64,000 nucleotides of DNA from Stichopus chloronotus (GCA_021234535.1 CM037840.1:17687415-17751414); one strand, 5' to 3'; shown: positions 50,941 to 62,009, counted from the stretch's first letter. Made by a program: numbers and translations. Notes: generated by a model not told the origin, from the letters alone.

Positions 50941-53317
50941 TAACTGACAATGTAGGAACTTAAGTCCAACTCAGAAGTGACAAGAATTGCATTAATGAAG
51001 ATAATCAATGCTGGACCATGTACTAGCAGTAGGATAATGCATGACTGGGGGTTAATGCACCCAGACATAGCATTAACCCCTATAAGTGCATTAACCTTAA
51101 CTTAATGCACAGGTTTGCAGTCGATTAACCTTGTTCACACATACAAAACGAGATCTGATGCACAAAAACATACATGAAAGGAAATTTGGGTTTGCACATA
51201 ACCACATTTTTATTGAAAATAAACTCTGAGAAAAGGTTAACATGATTCACAACAAGTTCACAATGTTTGTGCATGATAGGCAATGTACTGTACCACCATT
51301 GTTTTATGTGTAAGATAGCAGCTGACACAACACTGTTGATATACATTTTTGTTGTAGTCATTTGCCAGTGATCTTTCTCTTTAATCCACCACATTTTACC
51401 CGTCACATAATACAGAGTCACCTGACTGGATGGGCCAACAGGAGTTGAGGATCCTTCTCAAGTGTGCATAAATGTGAATTTATGGTGTTAAAACTGGTGT
51501 CATTTACTAACACACATCTAAACATCCATGCTACCTCAAGAAGATACATTTGATCCTTTACTACAAACCAAGGCATTAAGCCCAGCTGACACACTGTGGA
51601 TAACTGTAACATTGAAAACTTTCTCTTTAGAAGCCTAGATAGTAAATCATCCAACAGTGTCAATAACCCTTAAAGAACAGTTGTAATACATTGCTTGTGT
51701 GCAGTAGGACATTTCAATGCTGAACAAAAGTTACCAGAATGTACATAAAAGGGTTGCAGTCTGCTGCTAGGAAGGTGCAATTACTAAGTACAAAGAATAC
51801 ACCTGTATCATAAGTAAACACATTCACAAGCAGATCCTTACAGGCTGTTTTTACAAATGAAATGAAATTCAATCTAACACATTATTCTACAGACGGAAAA
51901 GGACAGCACCTGTCACTATAACGAAGCCTCTACTTCAGCGTCAGGTAGGGATCCAGCTAAATACTGATAATTCTGTATGTTTAGTGTCAGGTAATAATTT
52001 TGCTACCCTAAAACAGCTAGTTTTGCACTCTCAGTTCCAGGTACCGTAGTGATTTCAGCTACATTCAGCTACAATATAGTTCTGTAGTTCAATGTATGAT
52101 TTAGCTACATACAGCTAGGTTCTCAATCTGTACTTCCATCTATAGAGCTACTGTTCAAACAGTTAGCCTACAACTAGTCCCTGGTGGGCACTGCTTCCTT
52201 CCTCTTCTAGTTTACCTGTCTTGTTTTGCTATTATTGAGGACTCTTACATTGGTAGTGACACCTCTTGAATCTGATTCTTCCTTTCCTCAACTTTGCCAT
52301 CATTTTTCAAGCATTTTTTACCTTCAAATAAGGGAGTACACAGTCTCTCTGGCTTTTGTCACTCTCCTTACCATTTCATGGGAATTTTTCTAAATTGATT
52401 TCCTTTGCTGATTGAAAGTATGTAGGTAACAGGAATAAAATGTGACCCAGATGGTAAGGGTGCACAGAGGTTAACTTCAGGACTTGACAGAGGATTTGAT
52501 TTATGACAAAAACGCAAGAATATGTCTGCAAATCTCATCAACATTAGAAACCTGCAAGCTAGGGGAGGTCAACATAAATGTTAGGGTTCAAGTGATTAAG
52601 CAAGTTTCCAAGATAACAAAGGGAAGGCAAACTTTACAGAGCAAACATAGTTCACCAAATTACAAACACTACTGAAATGGTTGTCTCATTACACTTCCTA
52701 CACTGTCACAGTTCTCTCCAGGGAGCTTGGACTGCAGGAAGTTGCATGACACACAAGACACAGGATTGAAGAGATGGCGGGGGGAGAGGAGGGAGGGGGG
52801 CTCACAAGCATTCTTCCAAGGCATCTGAGAACATTATTAAACTTGTTTTTCACAACCATGATGTTGTAGCTGTTGAACAAACACCCTCTACTTCGTTTCC
52901 TGCATAAATACTGCAATATTTACTTTGCCTAAAGCAAAATTTTGTTTTTCTTTGTTTTAGTTGCATCATAGTTTTTCACAAATAAGAGTAGTGGCGGACG
53001 CAACCTGAATTAATTGCAATAACAGTTGTAATGTGGGCTTACATCCATAGATACCAACCACTGATCCAAGCAATGGCAAGAGATCTGAAGGAAATCATCC
53101 GCATTAAAGAGAGATCCACTAAAAGTGATTGATGATCAACCCATGTGACATCAGCCTCTTCTTACTCTCTGTTAACACCCTACTGGTTTACATTTCTGGT
53201 TAATGGTATACATGTATTCTTTGCACGTATTGGTATGTATGGAGATTTACTATTGTAATAACACAATTAACTACATATCATTCCTATTGTAATTGATTTT
53301 GTGGTCAAAACACTCAC

Positions 53318-53428
53318 TTTGGCTTGAAAGTTGATCCCATGCTGAAATGCTTCATCACTGTGTAAAGGTATCCTGGTATCATAGGCATCTTCCACCAAAT
53401 TGTATTTACTACGGCCACGAGATGGCAT
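53318..53428 (-). CDS. NOS1AP: NOS1AP coding exon 1 (start codon, N-terminus of PTB protein)
   Basis: Encodes 37 residues starting [20 protein letters not shown] and ending HGINFQAK, closely matching the vertebrate NOS1AP N-terminus (MPS-KYNLVDDGHDLRIPL, then DAFQHGI-FEAK). The ATG is at 53426-53428. An in-frame TAA lies seven codons upstream, so this is the first usable start. The donor is AAA|GTGAGTG at 53311-53317, phase 0. The exon begins at 53454 behind a good acceptor (TTTTTGTCTTTCAG), so bases 53429-53454 are the last part of the 5' UTR and at least one further 5' non-coding exon is expected at higher coordinates. The segment supplies the leader and first strand of the PTB domain. Confidence 0.96.
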
Positions 53429-53454
53429 TGTGAAGCTCAATGGTACTTAGATCA
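53429..53454 (-). other. NOS1AP: NOS1AP 5' UTR part of coding exon 1
   Basis: Twenty-six untranslated bases between a pyrimidine-rich 3' splice site (CAG at 53455-53457) and the ATG. They contain in-frame stop codon TAA before the start. The acceptor implies transcription starts in a separate upstream exon. Confidence 0.75.
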
Positions 53455-56400
53455 CTGAAAGACAAAAAGTGTTCACATTTGTAGTTCCAAGATGTAAAAC
53501 ATACTTCATAACACAATGTTTCAGAAGATATTGTTTGCGTGTCCCACTCATACAGGTAGCATCATTTCAGTCAAGTTGTAAAATATTCTGCATGTTTCAC
53601 TTAATAAACTGCAACATCAAGGTAATACTTTATCCACAGCTGAGTACTCTAAACTTGAACAAAATTAACTATTTGTATGTTCACAGTAAATTTATTTCAC
53701 TCTCCACTTATCTGTCTCATCACAACAAATGCACCCCCATTTATCATGCCAAGAGTAGTAATGGTAACCTTTAACACCACCCTTGGCGCCATTCGGCCTA
53801 ATATCGGAATAGCGCCTCCTTCCCATTCTGCCATCCTTATGTGCCTGGAGTGTGGAAATTCTTTGAATTTTCAATCAAAAAATTATCGGAGATTTATTTC
53901 TCCATCTGGTTGCCTACACTTCGTAGTTCCCTTTTGGAACTCATTTTCTGCAAGAATCCGCCAATTACTGCTAAGTATCCTTTCCTTTATGTAAAAAATT
54001 TAGGTCACAGAATTTTCAGCTCATGCCACGTTGTTTCACTCCCCTTAATTGCACAGGGCCTAGCTGCACTTATGTGTTGCAATTTATCGCCCATCTATTG
54101 TACTATATTAATAAGCACATAGTCCCGTATATGTGATTAGATGGACTTGTTAACATCATTGGTCCAAGCAACATAACACACAATATCATGCCATTAATTA
54201 TCATTTTATGCTTAGGAAATTTAATACTTTCAATTTACGAATGTGACGGGGAGAGCTGCTCCCTGCAGAAAGTCTAGCAGCACCCAGAGGAAATGGAACT
54301 AGTTGAGAGGGGGTCAAGTTGGACTTCATGTGGTTGACTCCAGTCCACTCGACTCAGTGTGCATTTGTTGTGAGGAGACAGGTAAGTGAGGAGTAAAGTA
54401 AATAGTACAATATCATGTCATCAAATGCCATTTTATAAAAGAAAATTATATACAGTTTTCACTTAATCAACCTTGATAACATGTATGGTAAAATCTTGTT
54501 CAAAATAATTTTCACTGGTTTGAGCAACGCTTTCTTGCATAACTTTATGTCACTTTGCAAATCGACTGCAATTTGAAAAGAGTTTGCAAAGTGTTTTAGC
54601 TGCAAACCAAATATCACCATTAAATATTAAAACTCATGGCCAACTATACATGTAACACTCCAGAAAGAGATCTGGGTCACCTAATAGGTACTACTACGAC
54701 CCATAAAGTAAACATACAACATTCCACATTGAGAGTATTTGGAATATTTCTTACCTTACTGTAAAAACAAAATAACTGACTTTGACAATGTTAATGAAAC
54801 ATGCTCTTGCAATTGACTTACTGAGTGCATGCAGATTAATTCATCAAATTAAAAGGTCTAGTATGCTTTCAGGATATACTATATATGAATACACATATTT
54901 TTGGTCACTTTCTTTGACTGTTCATCACGGTCCCCCATTTTGATGAATCTTTTAGTGACAAATCAGTGAAATACTGCAAAATTTCAGTGAAATTAGTGAA
55001 ATTTTGGCCATAAATTATCGAGCCCAGCAACTTTATGTTGGTAACCCCCAGAAGATTCATGAAGACTGCTGGCTTCAAGGCCTATAAACTCTCAGCCAGA
55101 CATTTGTATTTAACGTTCTTCTTTGATGTTGCAAAAGAGATCATTGCTGTAGGTAGTATTGTACACTCAGGCAACAAAGAATTTCACATACATCACCAGT
55201 CCTTCATACAGTAGTCCTGTAACAAAGCCACATTAACTCTTTAATTAGCATCAATGTCAGCTGAAACAAATGTAACGCAAAGTTAAACTAACACATGTGA
55301 AAACTACTAACTACAGGTACTCAACTTTCTTAACGCACTTGCCATACAGTACAGAATATGTACTGTGTACACGGATACAACAGACCAATCCATCAATGCA
55401 GAGTATCATGTTACTGTATGCGGCATGCCAAATGCTACTTGATAATATTCAGTGCAGGCTCAATATAAACTCCAAAACAGATATGTATGACAAAAAAAAA
55501 AAACAATCCTGAAAAAGGTCACTGACAGAATTTATCCCACAAAATTACAAAAACAGATTTTACTGCATAAGCAGACCCTCAAAGATGCCACTGAATTCAT
55601 GAACATCACGTTTCTTGGAACGGAAAAATAAAAGAACTGACAGTTTAGGCAAAAACTGCTTCCATTCCAAGCAGGAAAACAGTGACTAGATGTAACTAAC
55701 ATAAACTCTACAATCACAACTGAAGAAAAAGTCACTAACAAGTGTGACAAAACAAAAAAGGGCAAACTAAGTTGTTGGTGGTGAGGTTTATTGTTCTCAG
55801 GGGCATCCATGCAAACACAATGGGCATGATGGCTTTTTGCTGTTGTATAGTCACTTACTTTGGACTGTGTCAGTGTAAATACTCACATGGATTAATGCTA
55901 CTCTGCTACTGTACTCACATGAAATCTTAAGGATTTTCTGACCAAAATATTAATCATAATGTTACTGTCATAGCTGAAGAGCAACTATTTCAAAATTGAC
56001 CTTCAACGAAATATTCTAAAATTTTAAACGCTCTTTCCATATGCACCACATGCTGCATGGGTAATTACTGCCCTTTATCATTTCAGATTTAATTTACATT
56101 CCCCTTGTCCTGTTATTGTCAGTGACACAGCCGTAGACCGATGTCTTTCACATTACACAATCAAAGCACTGTACAATCAATCTTGAATATTTTATAAAAG
56201 AGAGAAAACTTATGGTTTGTTTTAATAGAACCACTTCACCACTTATTGTACAGAAGCTACTATAATAAGGACATGTGAACCTTTGCAACTGGCTCCAACA
56301 GAGCTTCAAAGGCTTTCCAGCCTGTCACTAACTTCTCAGGTATTTATACCGGCATACACGATCAGGTGAACTCTTTGCAGTTGTAATGTCATTTAACATC

Positions 56401-56727
56401 CCTAACAAGATGCAATGGGAAGTACCTTCTGAAGTTCTGCTGAAAGATTTATTTTCCTCACTTCATTGAGCTGAAACTGATGTGATAACTCGGCAAACAA
56501 CGTCATCTTTTGAGTTGAAAAAATCATGAGATGTACCTGACACTTGCGATGACATTGAAATTAGCACTAGATAGAACAAACCCCACAGTGGTATAATGAA
56601 ACTTGCACAACTGAATGCTACAAATGTTAAATTGCAAATGAATGTAAAGCTGATAACATGAAAACAATAGCTACAGTACACAGTCACATTCCTTTTTCCT
56701 GATCTACAGAATACATAGTGCACTAAT
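53455..56727. other. Upstream of NOS1AP coding exon 1, non-coding exon not located
   Basis: Either the NOS1AP 5' intron or the 5' flank. A single end of the CAGGTAAGT element is at about 54375-54405 (GAGGAGACAGGTAAGTGAGG). Overlapping open frames on both strands at 53469-54122 lack any family resemblance. One donor-like site on the minus strand (AAAGTAAGTG, near 55853-55862) could belong to the missing 5' exon, but nothing else supports it. Confidence 0.4.
56723..56727. repeat. Target-site duplication CTAAT, left
   Basis: Identical to 59788-59792; five bases is usual for Ty3/Gypsy insertions. Confidence 0.8.
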
Positions 56728-57057
56728 TGTAATGTTATTGTAATGTCATGAATATTCAGTTGTGTTTACTGTGAACAATATTGCGAGAATGTAAGTGGCA
56801 TGCAGTTATTATGTAAGCAGCCAAGGAGTGTATCGTATATAGTAGGAGGCACGCCACGTGTTCGTTCTCTTCCACCCTGGCTGTCCACCAGACATCACGC
56901 ACCTTTCGTTATCATCTTTTGTTGTCTGAGAGACATCTTCTGTACTACGTTATTTTTCATGGAGTTATATTGAATACATCAAGAAGATTCAATGGTTGTC
57001 TCCTGTATTATTTCTGCCTCAAAGAACACTACTATTATTTCATAAGAAAACACGACA
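56728..57057 (+). repeat. 5' LTR, 330 bp
   Basis: Starts TGTAATGTTATTGTAATG and ends AAAACACGACA, with the standard TG...CA ends. Both ends are repeated in the 3' remnant. A TATATAG box (56836-56842) followed by a CACGTG E-box (56855-56860) is a plausible promoter, with initiation some 30 bases downstream. Confidence 0.85.
56836..56842 (+). promoter_or_regulatory. Probable LTR TATA box
   Basis: TATATAG inside the 5' LTR, about 220 bp before its end, which leaves room for R and U5. Confidence 0.45.
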
Positions 57058-57080
57058 TCGTGGCAGCGTATGGAAGGCAG
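57058..57080 (+). other. Primer-binding site region
   Basis: Directly after the LTR, TCG then TGGCAGCGTATGGAAGG. A TGG within a few bases of the LTR end is expected for a tRNA 3' CCA. I do not assign the tRNA. Confidence 0.5.
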
Positions 57081-58008
57081 TTATCAAGCCAGAAGATAGT
57101 ACAGTATTGACCAATGTTGGACATCCACGGTGCCTGAGCCACGTGGGCCAATGTGTAAGAAGAGGGGCCATTTTCGTTCGACTTGCTGTCTAATTTACTC
57201 AAATTGGCTACAGACGCATCCTACGGAGAAGCAGTTTATCAAGTTACAAGTCATACGCCAGTCTCTTGTCCACGGGCCGATCTTCAAAATGCTCAAAGGA
57301 TAATACCAATCAACATAGGAGCACTATCTCAACATGGTGTACAGCAATACATAAATACACCTCGAGGGGACATCATTACAACCAGCGCCAAGCGTTACAA
57401 AGAGCGTTAAGAGCGTTAGAAGACCTACAGTGCCCGGTAGCCCTGACTATGTACGAGCGAGACGACACTGATATAAAGCTGATACACTGACGACAACTCG
57501 ATGTCCGGTGAAAAGAAGTCCTCCAGTTTCCAGCTAGTTTGTTAGAAGAAGCAAAGCGTAACCAAGGTCGCGAATAAAGGGCTGCTCCAGGTACCAAAGC
57601 CAGTTTCTGACTGAGTAAGCCTATTTCGACACTGTTTCAATTAGAATTACAACGAATTAGAAGTTGCCCCAGCCTACAGGTGCCTTACGAGCTTCTGAGC
57701 AAGCGACGTCACATGGGTACAACAAGCGACTACAATCACCGTATTCTTCGAACACTCGAACTCCAATGTGTATCTTATTCATAATTATGGATGTTTGCGT
57801 ATATTGTGCATAGTTATGGATTGTTATCTGTCAGATAATCGGTGAGTTAAAACTTATACACCATTATGCTGTTATATATCGTATGATTGAATCACATTTT
57901 AACTACCATTATTACTCATTACCAACCATATAGTAATTAGTGGTAACGTAGGCTAGTAATAGAATTCGTATTGTTGTCAAGCCTAACAATATCGCAAATT
58001 CGTAGCCG
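57081..58008 (+). other. LTR element 5' leader
   Basis: About 930 bp between the primer site and gag. Short open frames (57183-57410, 57266-57490) have no family resemblance. The region would be the untranslated leader and packaging region. Confidence 0.6.
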
Positions 58009-58851
58009 ATGGCTAGAATGGGTGATGTGCATGTATTTGGGGTCTCCCCACCAACATTTAATTGGAATTCCGAAGATCTTCCAACTGAGTTCGAAAATTT
58101 CAAGAGGTATTGCACCTTAATGTTTAATGGTCCATTGGTAGAGGCTGCCAAAACAGGCAAAGACAAAGTGACCTACTTGTTGTTGTGGTTAGGTCAACAA
58201 GGTATTAATATTTTTGAAACATGGACCTTAACAGACAAACAAAAGGAAGATCCAGCTGAAGTGTTAACAATGTTTCAGAGGTATTTTGAACCTAAAACAA
58301 ATTTCAGGTTATGCCGTTTCCAATTGCAAAAATTCAAACAAACCTCAGAGACTGTTGACAAGTTCATTACTCGATGTAAAACTCAAGCTAGTAAATGTAA
58401 ATTCCATGATGAAGAACTGCAAAACCGACTAATTGAACGGTTAATCATAGGAATATCAGATCAAAGTGTTCGTCACAAACTACTAGGGAAAGACGAAAAG
58501 TTAACCCTAGACAAAGCCTTAGATATTGCTCATACACACGAGGCCATGAAGGCTCATATGGATGCATTAAGTTCGCACAACACGTCTGTCTTAGTAGGCA
58601 ATGTATACAAACCTAACAAGGGGTCTAGACCTAATAAAATGAAACAACAAACAAATGCACAAAAATGTAATAGATGTGGTCTTCAATTTCCACACAAAGG
58701 AAAGTGCCCAGCAATGGGTACAACATGCAAGCAATGTAAGAAGCCAAACCATTGGGTATCTGTCTGTAGACTTAAGCAAGGCAGTTTTCCAACGAAGGGC
58801 GACAACCAAAGGCCCAATAGTCGAAAGTCACATAGTCAAAAACGTGAATAG
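58009..58851 (+). CDS. gag: Retrotransposon Gag, intact, 280 aa
   Basis: An uninterrupted frame starting in a good context (CCGATGG). The capsid-like part covers residues 1-190, with typical Ty3/Gypsy Gag text: FGVSPPTFNWNSEDLPTEF near the start, TMFQRYFEPKTNFRLCRFQL in the middle, then LIERLIIGISDQSVRHKLLG and LTLDKALDIAHTHEA. A basic linker leads to two zinc knuckles, about residues 220-233 (CNRCGLQFPHKGKC, a CX2CX5HX3C variant) and 240-253 (CKQCKKPNHWVSVC, canonical CX2CX4HX4C). The C-terminus is basic. Such proteins bind element RNA and form particles in the cytoplasm. The reading frame is complete even though the element has lost its polymerase, so it is either young or maintained. Pol follows in the +1 frame, overlapping by up to 197 bases. 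Confidence 0.92.
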   Translation: MARMGDVHVFGVSPPTFNWNSEDLPTEFENFKRYCTLMFNGPLVEAAKTGKDKVTYLLLWLGQQGINIFETWTLTDKQKEDPAEVLTMFQRYFEPKTNFRLCRFQLQKFKQTSETVDKFITRCKTQASKCKFHDEELQNRLIERLIIGISDQSVRHKLLGKDEKLTLDKALDIAHTHEAMKAHMDALSSHNTSVLVGNVYKPNKGSRPNKMKQQTNAQKCNRCGLQFPHKGKCPAMGTTCKQCKKPNHWVSVCRLKQGSFPTKGDNQRPNSRKSHSQKRE

Positions 58852-59236
58852 TTCTACAAAAGTGACAGCACCAAAAGGTAAAGAAAGTCGAAATAACATG
58901 TCAAACAACCATATAGAGAGTTTAAATTTTGACTTGGTGCAAATATACGACATCAATGGTCCACCTAAAATAGATGATACTAAAGGTTTTGCTGTTTTGG
59001 ATATATCTATTGGTCAACAACCAGCTACCTTAAAGGTAAAGGTAGATACTGGTGCTGAAGGGAATGTTCTACCCTTGCGCATTTTTAGACGAATGTACCC
59101 CGACCGTGTAGATGAAAATGGTCGACCATATCCAATGTCTACTAAAGTAAATGATACTATGGTTATGGCTTATAATGACAGTAGAATTCATCATTTTGGC
59201 ACTCATACCTTCATGAAGAAGTACTTAATAACTTAA
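58655..59236 (+). pseudogene. pol: Pol fragment: aspartic protease, then truncated
   Basis: An open frame in +1 relative to gag, overlapping its 3' end. After a spacer it reads FAVLDISIGQQPATLKVKVD then TGAEGNVLPLRIF: the DTG triad (59045-59053) with the flanking hydrophobic residues is the retropepsin active site, and MVMAYNDSRIHHFGT is the usual later strand. Immediately afterwards, at about 59200, the similarity ends and the frame stops at 59234-59236. The flap and C-terminal strands of the protease and everything up to the integrase tail are missing. Confidence 0.85.
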
Positions 59237-59442
59237 AGGAAAAACAGCAATGCCAAAAGTACTATTATGATAAAACGTCAAAATCTCTTAAATCTCTCTC
59301 TCCGGGCCAAAATGTTTACATCCAGGATCAGGTGTCAGGCAAGTGGTCTCACGGTAAAATCCTGAACAAAAGACCTGAGCCAAGATCATATGAGGTTGAA
59401 AGAGATTCTGGTACTATCCTTCGTAGAAACCAAAACAAATAA
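59205..59442 (+). pseudogene. pol: Pol fragment: integrase C-terminal domain
   Basis: In a different frame from the protease: LKEKQQCQKYYYDKTSKSL, then LSPGQNVYIQD, WSHGKILNKRPEPRSYEVE and a terminal GTILRRNQNK before TAA at 59440-59442. The YYD-x-LSPG-x-V and the PRSYEVE...LRRN pattern are the GPY/F-type integrase C-terminus of Ty3/Gypsy elements. The integrase zinc finger and DDE core are absent. Confidence 0.85.
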
Positions 59443-59620
59443 AAAAAGTGATCATGTTATGCAATCAGTCACTCAAGATAATGCAGATTTAGCTCGGTAT
59501 AGTACTGACAAAATTGCAGAGGACTTACATGGAGATTCAGGTGTGAATCAGAACAAAGAAACTGGCTATGTTACAAGGTCAGGTCGCAGAGTCAAAGAGA
59601 GAGATATTTTAGACTTATGA
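59443..59620 (+). pseudogene. pol: Pol C-terminal tail, frame-shifted
   Basis: After an A-run that probably gained or lost a base, another frame carries the end of Pol, finishing GYVTRSGRRVKERDILDL; TRSGR-x-VK is a common terminal motif of Gypsy Pol. The stop TGA is at 59618-59620. Confidence 0.7.
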
Positions 59621-59747
59621 CGTCATTGAAGTTATGTTCGTTTGATGTTAGCAAGTGGAGTTCATTATAATAATATTAATGAAGCGAGTCGATTTTCATT
59701 ATAGTAATATTAAGTCATATGCTGAGTGTAGTAAAGCCCTCACTTGT

Positions 59748-59759
59748 AAAGAAGGGGGA
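59748..59759 (+). other. Polypurine tract
   Basis: AAAGAAGGGGGA directly before the TG of the 3' LTR remnant, the expected plus-strand primer. Confidence 0.75.
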
Positions 59760-59787
59760 TGTAATGTTATGTAATGAAAACACAACA
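59760..59787 (+). repeat. 3' LTR collapsed to 28 bp
   Basis: Begins TGTAATGTTATGTAATG, as the 5' LTR begins (one base shorter), and ends AAAACACAACA, as the 5' LTR ends (one substitution). About 300 internal bases are deleted, including promoter and polyadenylation regions. It is followed directly by CTAAT. Confidence 0.8.
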
Positions 59788-59792
59788 CTAAT

Positions 59793-61484
59793 CTCTGTAT
59801 TTTAAAGAGGCACATTGAGCTGTTTCATGAAATTCACAAACTGTAACTAAACCTCTCAAGTTTTCTCAACATACTAATGACAAATGTTAAAACTAAGACG
59901 ATCCCTTGCGGTAACACACAAAGGAACATTAATGAGTAAGTAATTAGCAATTCAATTAGGTTTTTTAAAAGTTGTGACCAGACACGTTTCACATAGGTAC
60001 TTTACCATACTTATTCATGTGCACACAGCCAGTACAAGTCAGGATCAAAAATTCAAAAATTTTGACCATTTGCATATAACTGTGTATTGGATGTGAAACT
60101 TGACTAATTATGCTAATAATAAGCATTATCATCTATTTGCAACCTTCAAAATCCTCATAAACTTATCAATATCTACTCCATGAGCTCCTTTAATTAATTT
60201 GTCAGTGTAATCCATTTACCACAAACCAAACCTGAATGTGGTAGCTACAGGTATAACACATCATACTCTATGCCTCTGTAGAGTGCATTGACTTTAAAAT
60301 GAAGACTTCAGCATATGGAAATCAACTTGAGAAGGAAACAATAGAAAACTCATTACACGTTCAATTTCCAGGAAGTGTTCATCATCAGAACATCCTCATT
60401 ACAATTATCCTATCTTTCGTTCATAAACTGTAGAAAGACGCAAAGGTCGAACCAGAAAAAATGGCACCAAACTTTGATGACATAAGTTTATAAGACCTGG
60501 GCTTCTTTATGAAATTCCAGACATCCATACAGAACAGTTTTAGACATGTATGTTTGAACAGTTTGATTATCTAATACTCAATTAACACAGAGGGATTTCA
60601 CCTTAAGAAAATTCTATTTCACATTGCTTTGGGAGCATTTGAAAAAAAAAACTGTAGATTTAACATTGTTTGTTCAACACTATAAAATTTATGCATAAAG
60701 GTGTACACACAGTGGCCAGGCTGAAATACACACTGACACATTTCAAATCAATAGCAGAGTATCACAAGGTCAGGGGTCAACTTTCAAAACTTATCTTTGA
60801 TGCCCAAAGATGATGACTTATTGTATAACAAGGAGGAGTTATCAAAATATTATAAATTTACATGGTGCACTTTCAGTTTTATTCATCAGCAAAGAACAAA
60901 GAAAGTAAGTCTTTGCTCTGCTCTTCAGTACAGAAAACGTTGTTGTTAATCAATTATTGCCTGTAGCACTAATCTAGAAATGTATTCCTCCTTCCTTGAA
61001 ACAGGGATGAGCCCAGGAAGCAGCCTTTAAGTTCAACTTCCAGCACAATAGTTGTAAAGCACAGTTTAACCTTTTGTATCTCCTTGTCTCCGTAACAGCT
61101 TGACACAAATTTTGTCTCACCGCATAAGGTCAGTGCACAACACACACTCAATTTTTGTTTGGACTATGTACACTGTCCAAGAAATTTAAAGAGATTGGTC
61201 AAGGTAGGAAACTGATGTTTCATAAAAATTAGGAATATGTATAGCCCTCTTAATTAAAAAAAAAATCACAAAAGCATGTTCAGTTTAAAAGTTATGAATT
61301 TTTGAAGAAATAGTGATTTCAAAATGGTACTGTACATTGCATAATCAGGAACTTGTGGAGTCACAAAGGCTTAACTACATGAATATCCTTTGTATTAATT
61401 TCTTTATAATTTTGCCTGTCTTAAAAGAAAAATTATAATAGTTTAAGATGTGACTTTGATCGCCACAATATTTTAAGGTAAATC
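59793..61484. other. Right flank, no feature recognised
   Basis: AT-rich, only short open frames, no repeat family identified. Confidence 0.5.
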
Positions 61485-61760
61485 TGCAATATACCCAACC
61501 AAAATGTTCACTAGCGTCAAATTTCAAGTAAAAGGAGGACTCCAATGTCAAAGAAAAACAAAGATTTCTTGAAACAATTTGACACTGTTGGTAATCTAAA
61601 GGCAACTGGGCATCTTGCCCAGATACTGTGAGTCTTTCCTCAAACAGCATACATCTTGAGTTAAAGAACAAGCAACTGGCAGGGGGTTTGAAATGCCTGC
61701 TATGGAAAATTATTCTTTCATTTGAGAACTCCATCAATTATCAGTGGAATGTTTCTTTCA
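61485..61760 (+). repeat. Family C dispersed repeat, copy 2
   Basis: Counterpart of 24950-25215, same orientation. The 120-codon minus-strand frame across it is not conserved in the other copy. Confidence 0.6.
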
Positions 61761-62009
61761 GGGAGTAAAATTCATCTTTGCTGAAGCACGACACTGAAAT
61801 ATGTGCAGAAGTATTCATACTGCTGTAGGCATACTATGCTAGTCTTTCTTCACGACACATTAAACATCTTGCACTATGAACAAAAAGTTGATGCGAGGAT
61901 TGAAGTTCGCAGTGAAGAGATATATGCTGCTTCATTCAAGAACTGAGGAAACTGTCATATCACTTCATTATTCCATTTACTTACTGCAGGGTCACATACA
62001 ACAGAAGAG

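Larger units (their letters stand above)
32427..53317 (-). other. NOS1AP: NOS1AP intron 1
   Basis: 20,891 bp, phase 0, the largest intron here. It holds inverted-repeat elements (32640-32930, 42388-42540, 46424-47660), TGACCT-array copies (33495-33840, 39869-40645, fragment 50740-50940), a 47-bp minisatellite (35191-35658), a tRNA-like SINE (37668-37748), family A (39727-39868), family D pairs (40646-41110, 45345-45800) and a 13-bp minisatellite (43931-43995). The stretches 35659-37667, 37749-39726, 41111-42387, 42541-43930, 43996-45344, 47916-50739 and 50941-53317 show no exon or repeat I can name. Confidence 0.85.
3162..53454 (-). other. NOS1AP: NOS1AP (CAPON) gene, 5' two-thirds: six coding exons, partial at left edge
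   Basis: Gene span reconstructed from six exons in collinear order on the minus strand. In the vertebrate family the protein is a cytosolic adaptor: an N-terminal PTB domain binds partners such as Dexras1 and Scribble, and the extreme C-terminus binds the PDZ domain of neuronal nitric-oxide synthase. All introns are GT/AG: intron 1 32427-53317 (20.9 kb, phase 0), intron 2 22668-32354 (9.7 kb, phase 0), intron 3 15934-22571 (6.6 kb, phase 0), intron 4 12282-15880 (3.6 kb, phase 2), intron 5 3316-12172 (8.9 kb, phase 0), intron 6 starting at 3161 (phase 1). The phases fit at every junction. The exons give 37, 24, 32, 17 plus a split codon, 36 and 51 codons. The C-terminal half, including the PDZ ligand, is not in the window. 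The name rests on recalled family sequence, not a database search. Confidence 0.93.
56728..59787 (+). mobile_element. Ty3/Gypsy-type LTR retrotransposon, internally deleted
   Basis: Bounded by the 5-bp target duplication CTAAT (56723-56727 and 59788-59792). Order: 330-bp 5' LTR, primer-binding region, 950-bp leader, gag, protease, integrase C-terminus, pol tail, polypurine tract, 28-bp remnant of the 3' LTR. Reverse transcriptase, RNase H and the integrase zinc-finger and catalytic core are absent: protease and integrase tail are fused at about 59200. 3,060 bp remain of what in this group is usually about 5 kb or more. It cannot move by itself. Confidence 0.9.
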
